Notes: generated by a model from the sequence alone, not told the origin. 64,000 nt of DNA from DYMC01 sp035406705 (GCA_964426675.1 CAYRRM010000002.1:62001-126000), one strand, 5' to 3'. Positions 55,721-63,346 are shown, counted from the first letter of the stretch. Translations and numbers: made by a program.

Positions 55721-55860
55721 TGAATCACATTTCTTATGATTTTGAAATATACTTAACTTCTTTTTAAAAACAAGGTTTTCTCATAGTATTTTTTGAGAAA
55801 ATAAAATTCTTTGCTCAAATCTTTGACACATAGAAATTTAAAAGAGTAAAGAAAGAAAAC

Positions 55861-56841
55861 TTATTTTTCTTTACTAGGAGAAAGGTCTCCATCCTTGTCT
55901 TCTCCTGAGAGTTTATCTATCGCATTTTTTTGTTCTTCTGTTTTTGCATTGAACTTAGCAATCATAATTTCGAGGGCCTTTTTATCTTCTTTTATTTTTT
56001 CAATTTCTTTTAAAAAATTAAGCCTCTCTTCAGCAAATTTGTCTCTTAACTGCAGGATTTCGGCTTCTTTTGATTTTTCCGTGTCGCGGATTGCGTTTTT
56101 GAGTACATTTTCAAATTCTTCTTTTTGCTTGTTGATCTCCTGTTGAAGATTTTCCAGTTCGCCTTTATAAAGCTGTCTATCACGTTCAATCTCAATAATC
56201 TTTTCTTCTATTTTTTGCTTTTCTAACTTTGTATTTTTCAAATCACTGTTAAGAGAATCGAGTTTAAAAATGTATTGTTGTTTTTCTTTATCTATACTTT
56301 CTTTTTCCTCAGTAATATTTTTTATGAGCAAAAAGGAAATAATTGCTACAATCGCAAGAATTAGAACAACCAGGAACGAAATCATATTCCATCTAACGCT
56401 TCTCTCGATGTTTACTCTATTCTGTTTTTCAAGTTCATCCATTCTCTTAGACATTTCTATGAGCATATTTCTAAGCATTTCAGCCATTTCAGAATTGGCA
56501 TTTTGCCTTACAACATCAGTTGTCTGATTAACTTGATCCTGGAGAGTATTATTAGAATTTTTATCAGGAGAACTTTGATCGGAATTCGGAATTGATGAAA
56601 GTTCTCCGTGAATAGGATGCCTCTTTGCTAATTCTTCTTCAATATCAAAAGATGAAAGCCCCTTATCTCTAAGTTCTTTTATTTCGGAGAGTACTTCAAC
56701 AGACTTATCAGTGTAAACTTTTCTCTTTCCCTGCATTTTATAGTCAATAAAATTCGCATATCTGGTAAGCCAATCAGTTATTGTTGTACGTGGTACCTGC
56801 ATTTTTTCAGATAATTCAATTACAGTATACTTTTCTCCCAT
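55861..56841 (-). CDS. MerR-like HTH protein with membrane anchor and long coiled coil
   Basis: 326 residues from the ATG at 56841 (GAGG upstream). Residues 1-70 form a winged HTH of MerR type (KYTVIELSEKMQVPRTTITDWLTRYANF, VLSEIKELRDKGLSSFDI). About 70-150 is polar linker. Then one TM helix near 165 (MISFLVVLILAIVAIISFLLI) and about 130 residues of heptad-like coiled coil (KEEFENVLKNAIRDTEKSKEAEILQLRDKF). Soluble MerR proteins lack these parts, so it should be a membrane-tethered DNA-binding protein, comparable in outline to RacA-like anchors. Overlaps ribF by 2 bp. Confidence 0.72.
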   Translation of the reverse strand: MGEKYTVIELSEKMQVPRTTITDWLTRYANFIDYKMQGKRKVYTDKSVEVLSEIKELRDKGLSSFDIEEELAKRHPIHGELSSIPNSDQSSPDKNSNNTLQDQVNQTTDVVRQNANSEMAEMLRNMLIEMSKRMDELEKQNRVNIERSVRWNMISFLVVLILAIVAIISFLLIKNITEEKESIDKEKQQYIFKLDSLNSDLKNTKLEKQKIEEKIIEIERDRQLYKGELENLQQEINKQKEEFENVLKNAIRDTEKSKEAEILQLRDKFAEERLNFLKEIEKIKEDKKALEIMIAKFNAKTEEQKNAIDKLSGEDKDGDLSPSKEK

Positions 56842-56849
56842 AATAAACC

Positions 56850-57815
56850 TCATTTATTTAGTTTTTTTTTTACATATTCTACATCTACGGCGATTTGTTC
56901 TTTTAGTTTTGATATATCATTGAAATAACGTTGTTCACGAATATAAGAAATAAACCTTAGTTCTATCTCACTGCCATAAAGTTCTCCGTTAAAGCCTATT
57001 ATATGTGCCTCAATGAGTAAGTCCCTATTTTTATTATCCCTTCTAACTGACTGCGCTGTGCCAATAGAAATGGCTGCAGGATATTCTATTCCATTAATGA
57101 TAGCTTGTCCGCAATAGACACCTTCAGGCGGAATAATAGATTCCCCCGGGTCTATATTAGCTGTAGGAAACCCCAGATGCTTTCCTGCAAAAGCAAGGCC
57201 TTTTTTCACTTTCCCCCACAAAGTATAACAACTACCAAGCATCTTAGCAGCCGTAGCTAAATCCCCATTTGCTATTGCTCTTCTTATATTCGAACTACTG
57301 ACTTTTTCCCCATCAATCTTATATTCCTCTAAAGCGAATAACTTCATCTTATGTAACTTTGCGAAATTCGCAAGCATAGCTGTATTACCTTCTCCACCGG
57401 CTCCAAAACGCCAATTTTTCCCAACAAAAATTGCTTTTACGCAAATCAATTGGGGAAGCATATATTTTTCAAGGAAGTCTCTTGCCGATAATAGAGCAAA
57501 ATCCTCAGTAAAAGCCAACGTAACAACAGCCCTAATGCCAAGACCAGCAAGTATCTTAAGTTTTTGATGATGGGGTAATAACAATGAAATTTTTTGATTA
57601 TTGCCAATTAACATACGAGGATGAGGATAAAACGTCATTATAACTGGTAACGAAGCATTTCGACGAGCTTCTGACGTTAATTCTCCAATTAAATGCCGGT
57701 GGCCTATATGGACACCATCAAAAACTCCTATTCCTATTGAAATTTCTTTAAAATTATATTTATATAATTCGTCTATTGATGAAACTTCGACAAATTCCAG
57801 GTTTTTATTCGTCAT
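56850..57815 (-). CDS. ribF: Riboflavin kinase/FAD synthetase
   Basis: 321 residues. The N-terminal FAD synthetase half has GVFDGVHIGHRHLI near 29-42, the nucleotidyltransferase (H/T)xGH. VSSSNIRRAIANGD follows near 165. The riboflavin kinase half has GKHLGFPTANIDPGESIIPPEGVYCG near 210-235 and IELRFISYIREQRYF. Converts riboflavin to FMN and FAD. Between the MerR-like gene and nagB. Confidence 0.95.
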   Translation of the reverse strand: MTNKNLEFVEVSSIDELYKYNFKEISIGIGVFDGVHIGHRHLIGELTSEARRNASLPVIMTFYPHPRMLIGNNQKISLLLPHHQKLKILAGLGIRAVVTLAFTEDFALLSARDFLEKYMLPQLICVKAIFVGKNWRFGAGGEGNTAMLANFAKLHKMKLFALEEYKIDGEKVSSSNIRRAIANGDLATAAKMLGSCYTLWGKVKKGLAFAGKHLGFPTANIDPGESIIPPEGVYCGQAIINGIEYPAAISIGTAQSVRRDNKNRDLLIEAHIIGFNGELYGSEIELRFISYIREQRYFNDISKLKEQIAVDVEYVKKKLNK

Positions 57816-57863
57816 TTTTTTATTTTATTGTTTTCTGGAAAGATATTCGAAAAATGTAAAAAA

Positions 57864-58655
57864 TCAAATACTCCTATATATTTCCCATTCTGGTTCGTTA
57901 TTGAATATCCAATAATAATATTCTTTTTCTTTTAGGAGTGAAGCTGCATCTTCATCTGTTATAATGGTACATTTGGGGTGTAATTGTAATGCTGAAGCGC
58001 TAATCATCGAAGTTATAGGTCCTTCAACTGCTTTTGCGAGAATTTCCGCTTTTGCTCTACCGGTTACCAGCATAATTAATCTTTTTGCGTCGAGTATAGT
58101 GCCAACTCCCATTGTTATTGCTCTTCTTGGCATTTTAGAGGGAGGAGTGAAAAGAGGGGAATTCTGTTTTATTGTAAGAGGGGATAATGCCTTTACTCTT
58201 GTCCTTGATAGAAGCGCAGAAAGAGGCTCATTAAATCCGATATGCCCATCAACCCCGATACCCAGTAATTGGAGATCTATTCCTCCAACAGATTTAACTT
58301 TTCTCTCATATTTTAAGCATTCTTCTTCGAGATTTTTAGCACAACTATCTGGAAGATAAGTATTTTCCTTTCTAATATTTATTTTGTCAAAAAAGTGTTT
58401 ATTCATATAAAATCTATATGAATTAGGGTCTTCTGGAGCTAATCCTACATATTCATCGAGATTAAATGTTGTAACTAAAGAGAAATCAAGTTTATCTTTT
58501 ATATGCATCTCTGCAAGTCTGGCATATAGTCGCTCCATAGTTCTACCTGTTGCAAGTCCCAGCACAATATTTGGCCTTTCTCTAATGGCATCAGCAATAA
58601 GCCGGGCTGTAAGTTCGTTTGCAGAATCAGCAGATGGTCTTATTATAACTTCCAT
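57864..58655 (-). CDS. nagB: Glucosamine-6-phosphate deaminase
   Basis: 263 residues, the usual length. LGLATGRTMERLYARL near 32-47 is the phosphate loop. TTFNLDEYVGLAPEDPNSYR has the catalytic Asp72-type residue. LGIGVDGHIGFNEP near 130-143 contains the proton-relay His. Converts glucosamine-6-P to fructose-6-P. Its presence with glmM suggests amino-sugar recycling. Confidence 0.93.
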   Translation of the reverse strand: MEVIIRPSADSANELTARLIADAIRERPNIVLGLATGRTMERLYARLAEMHIKDKLDFSLVTTFNLDEYVGLAPEDPNSYRFYMNKHFFDKINIRKENTYLPDSCAKNLEEECLKYERKVKSVGGIDLQLLGIGVDGHIGFNEPLSALLSRTRVKALSPLTIKQNSPLFTPPSKMPRRAITMGVGTILDAKRLIMLVTGRAKAEILAKAVEGPITSMISASALQLHPKCTIITDEDAASLLKEKEYYYWIFNNEPEWEIYRSI

Positions 58656-59288
58656 ATAACATTTAGATTTTTTTTAGTGTGAATAAATTATCCCTTAAAC
58701 ATAAAATTCAAGAAAAAAATTTATTCCTATATAAGGCTTTTATGTTTTCTAATTTTTTTTCAAACTTCTATCTGAATCCACAAAGGATTATTCCATGTTT
58801 CCTGTATATTCCACAAAGGCTATGTGCCGTAGTAGCTGCGAGGCGTTGAGATAGAAGCGTGTAAATACTGCAAGTTGAAGATAACGAAGCTTGAACACGA
58901 TGTTTTCACCATTTGGGCGAGAAATGCGCAAAAATTAAATGTCGAAGTGGATGCGGGGCATTTCACTGTAAGACAGGTCAAAAAATGCTTTATGTCTTAG
59001 GTGTCAGCCTAAGTCGACTCCTTATCGAGCTAAGCGAAAAAATCTCATATCCAATTCTGATAAGTCTGTTCTGTCCCGCATTCTCAGTCAGAAATGCCTT
59101 CGCCGAATCATAGGTCGTCTTTCAGGGAGTTCTTCATCAATAGATGAATATAATATTCCACCTGATTTTCAAATACTATATGCTAAACTAATATTTTCAG
59201 GAGAGCTTTGACGGTCGAAAAGCGATCAGATTTCGACTTGATGTTTAAACTCTTGACTCGATACTAAACACCGTCAAAGGTAACAAGT
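58656..59288. other. 633-bp region between nagB and the first cassette-like gene
   Basis: No confident gene. A direct repeat TCCACAAAGG occurs at 58777-58786 and 58810-58819. A start-less frame 58845-59000 reads CKYCKLKITKLEHDVFTIW then VEVDAGHFTVRQVKKC to a stop, protein-like but with no family I know. A different frame (58913-59113) overlaps it. A nested inverted repeat lies at 59207-59278. Composition changes here from the AT-rich core. Confidence 0.45.
59207..59278. repeat. Nested inverted repeat ahead of the first small gene
   Basis: Outer arms TTTGACGGT (59207-59215) and ACCGTCAAA (59270-59278) are perfect. An inner pair GTCGAAA (59214-59220) and TTTCGAC (59231-59237) lies at the left side. 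The next gene starts 10 bases on. It could be a recombination site or an operator. Confidence 0.55.
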
Positions 59289-59729
59289 GTGAAAAAAATA
59301 ACTAACATAATTTATCTTGCAATATTAGGAATATTGAGTTTTTTTCCGGTTAGTGTAGTTTTTCTCTCGTTTTCAAATTTAATAAAAATCATTGATGAGC
59401 TTGAAGGTGATTCGCCTTCGGCTCAATCAGCGAGTTTTTCGAGTGAAATTAGTTTAGATTTTTTATATAAGTTGAAATTTTTCGTCTTTATAGCCCCAAT
59501 TCTCTCGATCCTTATGGGGATTTATTTCATCGTTTATATTGCAAGAACAAAAAGGTTCCATATCATAACCTCGGTTGTATGGATTATCTGCTTAATCATC
59601 CCATATTTGAACATGTTGACAGTTCCCGCTTTTTGGATTTTCTTAGTATTCAAAGAAATAAAAGGAACCTCTAATAATACAGCTTCTGGTGGCTTATCCA
59701 CCATGGCAGAGCATAAATATGGGCAATGA
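59289..59729 (+). CDS. Small multi-pass membrane protein, first gene of the array
   Basis: 146 residues from a GTG with AAAGG upstream. Three or four TM segments (IIYLAILGILSFFPVSVVFL, FFVFIAPILSILMGIYFIV, IITSVVWIICLIIPYLN). The last codons (NTASGGLSTMAEHKYGQ) run through an attC-like repeat, so the true C-terminus may have been replaced. No recognised domain. It is the first of five same-strand small ORFs. Confidence 0.55.
   Translation: MKKITNIIYLAILGILSFFPVSVVFLSFSNLIKIIDELEGDSPSAQSASFSSEISLDFLYKLKFFVFIAPILSILMGIYFIVYIARTKRFHIITSVVWIICLIIPYLNMLTVPAFWIFLVFKEIKGTSNNTASGGLSTMAEHKYGQ
59671..59725. repeat. attC-like element A
   Basis: GCTTCTG (59682-59688) and CAGAGC (59707-59712) pair with one extra T on the left arm, and an inner GGTGG/CCACC stem lies between. 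CAGAGCATAAAT matches elements C and D. Confidence 0.4.
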
Positions 59730-59730
59730 A

Positions 59731-60084
59731 ATGATGAAGATAATCCTCACAGTTCTCATCATAGGAGTCTTAGCCGCGAGTTGCGGAAGTCGCACTTATG
59801 AGGTGTCGGACCTAACCAAACCTAACACTATTGTCCTGAGGAAGAAACCATGCCAGGAGGCCACCACCATTCATTCCATTAGCGTGAGAAGATCTGGCAA
59901 GATCAATGGCACAGCAAAAATCAACCTCATTCTCAACGGTGTACCATACAAAACAGAAATTCTCTCAGGTTCCGTCATTTTTCAGTGGGACGGAGATTGG
60001 TACTATGACAAAGCAGAGATTCAGTACATACCTGAATCGGTTACCGGAGGGAATCTAAAGCTAAGATATGAGTTCTATGACTAA
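59731..60084 (+). CDS. Small lipoprotein of the array
   Basis: 117 residues from ATG 59731. The signal sequence KIILTVLIIGVLAASC ends in lipobox LAASC with the lipidated Cys near residue 18. The rest is a beta-rich domain (RRSGKINGTAKINLILNGVPYKTEILSGSVIF) ending LKLRYEFYD. Unknown family. The alternative start at 59719 overlaps the previous stop. Confidence 0.6.
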   Translation: MMKIILTVLIIGVLAASCGSRTYEVSDLTKPNTIVLRKKPCQEATTIHSISVRRSGKINGTAKINLILNGVPYKTEILSGSVIFQWDGDWYYDKAEIQYIPESVTGGNLKLRYEFYD

Positions 60085-60088
60085 GAAT

Positions 60089-60146
60089 TGCCAACAACAT
60101 TTTGGAGCGTACGCGCTGCTGTGCACCGCTGAAAATTACGTTATGG
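60089..60146. repeat. attC-like element B
   Basis: 58 bp from TGCCAAC (60089-60095) to GTTATGG (60140-60146). The arms CATTTTGGAGCG and CGCTGAAAATTACG pair over most of their length with an extra G on one arm. The ends recall integron R'' (AAC) and R' (GTT) cores. It begins 4 bases after a stop codon and ends 4 bases before the next ATG. Confidence 0.5.
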
Positions 60147-60150
60147 ATAA

Positions 60151-60549
60151 ATGAAAGCCAAAACTCCATATATTCTATTTGCATTTTTGATATTATTGCA
60201 CCTTTTTGGAATTCCATTTGGGTATTCCGCGATAAAAGCTATGAAAGCGGCTTCACTCGAAAATCCAATATCATACTATTACGCTCCATCTTCACATCAC
60301 GGATTATTCACTATCTATTATTCTTTCTTCCCTCCCCCTCGCTTTGTAGTTTACATTTGGGATTTTATCCTTGTGCGAATTTTAATGTTTATTTTGTATT
60401 TTACGGTTCCGATATTTTTGATCTGGTATACTTTTATCAAGCAGGAATATCTTAAAGGAGGAATCATTATCAGCTTATGGTCTCTACTATTCAGCCTTGT
60501 TGGATGCTGGATATGGTTATTTACTTATATGAACTATTTTGAACCCTAA
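60151..60549 (+). CDS. Small membrane protein, paralogue 1
   Basis: 132 residues, three TM helices (YILFAFLILLHLFGIPFGYSAI; FILVRILMFILYFTVPIFLIW; IIISLWSLLFSLVGCWIWLF). Aligns along its length with the gene at 61341: LILxHLxGIPxGYSxI, WDFILxRILxFILYFxxPIF and FIKxxxLxGxxxxLxWSxLxSxxGxWI. No known family. The two copies sit in one array with a different gene between. Confidence 0.65.
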   Translation: MKAKTPYILFAFLILLHLFGIPFGYSAIKAMKAASLENPISYYYAPSSHHGLFTIYYSFFPPPRFVVYIWDFILVRILMFILYFTVPIFLIWYTFIKQEYLKGGIIISLWSLLFSLVGCWIWLFTYMNYFEP

Positions 60550-60607
60550 CAAAAAATCGCTTCTGCCAAGCTCGCATCCGCTCATCGGCAGAGCATAATC
60601 GTTGGTA
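60544..60607. repeat. attC-like element C (best example)
   Basis: 64 bp. CCCTAAC (60544-60550, containing the stop of the preceding gene) and GTTGGTA (60601-60607) are the outer ends. GCTTCTGCC (60559-60567) pairs with GGCAGAGC (60587-60594) leaving one unpaired T, the sort of extrahelical base that directs integron recombination. The loop is about 19 bases. Confidence 0.55.
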
Positions 60608-60610
60608 ACA

Positions 60611-61330
60611 ATGAAAAAGTTAAAAATTATATTTGTAGTTTTTGTATCTCTACTTGTTGGTGGGTTGATTGTCTATATAACTAGAAAACCCACATTACAT
60701 AACAGTCATCCTTCGTTGCTTTCTCCGGATTATTTCGGAATGACAATTAAAAAAATCAATATCACGGTGCCCAACGGACACTGCATATCAATAAAGGAGC
60801 TTGTCTTCCGAAACGGGGATTTAAGTCTTTCCGAGTCAAAAGACAACATTTGGTTCAGTCGCGACCATATTCAGAATCACTCAAGAGACTTTTTAGAAAT
60901 TGACCCAAATCGTGCAATGTTTGTTCCGCGTAAAAGCGATATGGTAACAGTTCGTCTTCCGTCCAGAAAGATTCTGTATGTGCCGGAATGTGGGGCGAGA
61001 CGGATATGGTTTGCCTTTCCTCACATAAAGGAACTGGGCGAAGGAGAAATTCCACTAGTGGCATACGTAGTATTGGGGGACAGCCAAGAACACGCAGAGC
61101 CATTTTCGCCAGAAGGGATCCGAAATTCAAAGTTTGCCATTCTGGTTTATTATAAAATCTACCCTCCAGATCCCAGGGACGAACGCTATGCTGAATACTA
61201 CATGAATGTGAAAAACATCTTCGGTGGATCATTTGCTGGTCCATTTCCACTAAAAAAAGAAGATGTAGAAAAATGGAAGTTTTATCTTAAACCATCAGCT
61301 TCTGGCAAAGGCGAGTCTGGCGCACAGTAG
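60611..61330 (+). CDS. Signal-anchored protein of unknown function
   Basis: 239 residues from the ATG at 60611; a TTG at 60602 lies in the repeat and is rejected. One N-terminal TM (KIIFVVFVSLLVGGLIVYI), then a mostly beta extracytoplasmic domain with FRNGDLSLSESKDNIWFSR and RIWFAFPHIKELGEGEIPLVAYVV. The last 15 residues overlap repeat E. No family recognised. Confidence 0.55.
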   Translation: MKKLKIIFVVFVSLLVGGLIVYITRKPTLHNSHPSLLSPDYFGMTIKKINITVPNGHCISIKELVFRNGDLSLSESKDNIWFSRDHIQNHSRDFLEIDPNRAMFVPRKSDMVTVRLPSRKILYVPECGARRIWFAFPHIKELGEGEIPLVAYVVLGDSQEHAEPFSPEGIRNSKFAILVYYKIYPPDPRDERYAEYYMNVKNIFGGSFAGPFPLKKEDVEKWKFYLKPSASGKGESGAQ

Positions 61331-61344
61331 CCATAGCGTTATGA
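61285..61344. repeat. attC-like element E
   Basis: GCTTCTGGC (61298-61306) and the end GCGTTATGA (61336-61344) match the left arm of A/C and the right end of B. The stem is imperfect. It overlaps the end of one gene and the start codon of the next. Confidence 0.35.
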
Positions 61345-61700
61345 AACAATCCCAATACACATTATTTGCCGTACTCATACTCATTCACCTGTGGGGAATT
61401 CCACCTGGGTATTCTGGCATATCAAAACTCAAAAATAATTCATTGCCACCTTTTCATCACAATGCATATGGGGGATGCCTGGTTTCCTCTTTCCCAGAAC
61501 CACCTGATTTTATTTTATTAACCTGGGATTTTATATTGTTCAGGATACTGATTTTTATCTTATATTTTGCTTTCCCAATTTTTACATTCTACTTAATTTT
61601 CATCAAGGACAAAATCCTGTATGGATGGTTTACGATGCTTGCATGGTCTTTTCTCTGCAGTTTCATGGGATTGTGGATATGTTTTTCCACAAGAATGTAA
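61341..61700 (+). CDS. Small membrane protein, paralogue 2
   Basis: 119 residues and three TM helices, homologous throughout to 60151-60549 (by eye about 40% identical; not computed). The start codon lies within element E's CGTTATGA. Shorter in the loop after the first helix. Ends FMGLWICFSTRM. Confidence 0.65.
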   Translation: MKQSQYTLFAVLILIHLWGIPPGYSGISKLKNNSLPPFHHNAYGGCLVSSFPEPPDFILLTWDFILFRILIFILYFAFPIFTFYLIFIKDKILYGWFTMLAWSFLCSFMGLWICFSTRM

Positions 61701-61705
61701 ATAAG

Positions 61706-61763
61706 CAACAACATGTAATGCCAACCTCACATATCCGCTCAGCGGTAGAGCATAAATGTTCTG
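61706..61763. repeat. attC-like element D
   Basis: AACATGTAATG (61710-61720) pairs with CATAAATGTT (61751-61760), and TGCCAACC with GGTAGAG nearer the centre. ATCCGCTCAGCGGTAGAGCATAA closely matches element C (ATCCGCTCATCGGCAGAGCATAA). It lies between a stop and the next small gene. Confidence 0.45.
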
Positions 61764-61779
61764 AAAAGGAGAAAAACAA

Positions 61780-62050
61780 ATGGAAAGATTAATGATTGCG
61801 ACTTTATTGTGCGTAATTTGTAGTATAATGGTTTCATGTAAATCGGCAGATTCATTTGTTACCCTAAAAAACAGTTGAAAATCGTTTTTATTTCTACGCA
61901 TATGAAAATGAGGTTGTTATACATTATGCTTCATCAAACTAACAGGTTGACGATTTTTTTACGATTTTGAACCCTCAAGGGGCTGGACGCATTTAAATTA
62001 TCTACCCCGAGTGCTTCATCGGTCTCGGAATCTTCGACTTCATTATTTTC
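61780..62050 (+). pseudogene. Frameshifted small lipoprotein gene
   Basis: ATG 61780 after GGAG reads 32 codons (MERLMIATLLCVICSIMVSCKSADS) with a lipobox-like VSC, and stops at 61878. A run of six A at 61866-61871 precedes. In the +1 frame the text continues VENRFYFYAYENEVVIHYASSN, then after a stop DDFFTILNPQGAGRI. This reads as an A-tract indel followed by decay. Confidence 0.4.
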
Positions 62051-62161
62051 GACTTGCGATAGTAACTGCACCTGCACGCTGAATAACTTCACATCTGCAA
62101 CATAATGGCTTAGTGGAATAAGCGGGTTAAACGCAAAATGCAGGTAAATGTAGTGATAAGT

Positions 62162-63247
62162 CTATTTGATATTGGTTGTCTGATGACGGAGCGGGGGCAG
62201 GCTTCGTCCTTCGATCCATCTTGGTGCAGTCTGCACGGTGATTATGTTTTCCGGCATTCCTCTGGTCCTGTTGCGTATCTCCTGATCCAGAATGGAGATT
62301 GCTACAGCAGCGTTTGCCTCCGAGTGCGTGGATATTCCGCCGATTCCCCTTGACCAGCGACCCCCGACATGGACTATCAAGCTGGCGAAATAAATTCTCC
62401 GCTTGAGTTTCCTGGCAGCCTCTCTGACGGCGTAGAACTGGCCTGTATGCAGGCCTATGACCGCGTCCGGGACATACTTCTCTATCCATGCCTTGAATGG
62501 TTCCATCACCCCTGGTTCGCCCGTGAAAGGGGGGATCTCCGCGACTAACGCCTTGTCGCGGCGTTGGCGCTGGAGGACTGCAGCAAGCCGCAACTCGTCG
62601 TCTGGCAAGCTAATTCGGTGACTACACGGTGCAACTCCAATTCGTCTCATCCCAGCCGCTACCATTCTGTCCCAGCAGAGTTGGACTCCGGTAACCACAT
62701 CGCCCATTACCCTGTTGTAGCCTTGCTTCCTGAACGTGTTCCCGTGCACAACGACGCTGAACATGCTCATATCCATATCGTATGCGATAGACTTGTCGTT
62801 GAGTATGCGGTCTATTATCACACCACACACGCCTCTCGCGTATAAGGTCCTGCGAAGTTCGCGGACGGATTTGAAGCTGGAGAGATCGAAAGATTCCATG
62901 AAATATCCATACGCCTCCGCGCTGGAAGACAACAACTTGATGTCGGACGGGATTACACTGTATCCACTTCCGCCCAGATCGTAGAGATAGGCGAGAGGCA
63001 GCATGTCTCGCATCCGGGTCTTGCGCCTATTTCCAGAGCCCATGATCGAGAAAACCATGTTCGGGCGGTATCCCATTCGGCGGGCCACGGCACGTATCTT
63101 GGATTTTGTATCCGCCGGAAGCAAGATGCTGTTTCTGAGAGCCAGGCTGACTGTTGATTTGCTGAAACCCGTTTCACGCGCTATATCTATTATCGTTGTA
63201 GCCCTCTTTGGCGGTGAGCCGATGAATTTTCCCATATCGCTTTTCAA
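62162..63247 (-). CDS. LacI-family transcriptional regulator, G+C-rich paralogue
   Basis: 361 residues. It may start at a TTG at 63247 with GGGGGA 5 bases upstream, or at the ATG 63235. TTIIDIARETGFSKSTVSLALRN at about 17-39 is the HTH, and RAVARRMGYRPNMVFSIMGSGNRR is shared with the protein at 29341. LLWDRMVAAGMRRIGVAPCSHR and LDQEIRNRTRGMPENI also align with it. Codons are much richer in G+C. Divergent from a pseudopilin gene. The ligand is probably a sugar. Confidence 0.87.
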   Translation of the reverse strand: MKSDMGKFIGSPPKRATTIIDIARETGFSKSTVSLALRNSILLPADTKSKIRAVARRMGYRPNMVFSIMGSGNRRKTRMRDMLPLAYLYDLGGSGYSVIPSDIKLLSSSAEAYGYFMESFDLSSFKSVRELRRTLYARGVCGVIIDRILNDKSIAYDMDMSMFSVVVHGNTFRKQGYNRVMGDVVTGVQLCWDRMVAAGMRRIGVAPCSHRISLPDDELRLAAVLQRQRRDKALVAEIPPFTGEPGVMEPFKAWIEKYVPDAVIGLHTGQFYAVREAARKLKRRIYFASLIVHVGGRWSRGIGGISTHSEANAAVAISILDQEIRNRTRGMPENIITVQTAPRWIEGRSLPPLRHQTTNIK

Positions 63248-63294
63248 GACAATCCCCCGTTTTCAGACAATATAGTGTTTTTTTTGTGTTATGC

Positions 63295-63305
63295 AACCGT
63301 TCCAA
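63295..63305. promoter_or_regulatory. Putative LacI-type operator shared with the 29-kb locus
   Basis: AACCGTTCCAA. Identical nonamer AACCGTTCC at 29261-29269 (opposite strand). In both loci it lies 13-14 bp before a TTGATT -35 box of the pseudopilin gene. Confidence 0.55.
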
Positions 63306-63317
63306 CAAACATTTCTC

Positions 63318-63346
63318 TTGATTCCGCGCGGCGGAAATGGTATAAT
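63318..63346 (+). promoter_or_regulatory. Sigma-70-type promoter of the pseudopilin gene at 63401
   Basis: TTGATT (63318-63323), a 17-base spacer, TATAAT (63341-63346). The spacer and -35 edge contain a perfect palindrome TTCCGC-GCG-GCGGAA (63322-63336), a likely second binding site. Confidence 0.7.

Larger units (their letters stand above)
18..57372. repeat. Family of 26 palindromes TGCGA-N3-TCGCA
   Basis: Exact copies start at 18, 3940, 4199, 4497, 5071, 5406, 8824, 9117, 12531, 15156, 17764, 19164, 20569, 21045, 23716, 23767, 25316, 31413, 33325, 36255, 36492, 40204, 47780, 48206, 55103 and 57360; each is 13 bases, many extended by T on the left and A on the right. Centres include ATT, AAT, AAA, TTT, ACT, AGT and CTT. 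Near-variants lie at 14350, 39038, 48605 and 49334. All but 31413 lie within confident genes. Translation gives AxFA/AxIA, CExR/CDFR or LRxSQ by frame, so the DNA and not the protein is conserved. None occurs exactly after 57372. Confidence 0.9.

Noticed and set aside
58913..59113. 66-codon ORF after nagB
   Set aside because: No ribosome site; overlaps another frame that looks more protein-like; no family.
59200..62110. Integron integrase
   Set aside because: No tyrosine-recombinase motif in the window, so a complete integron is not claimed.
62851..62863. TGCGAAGTTCGCG in the G+C-rich LacI gene
   Set aside because: Last base differs from TGCGA-N3-TCGCA, and the G+C-rich context makes it likely by chance.
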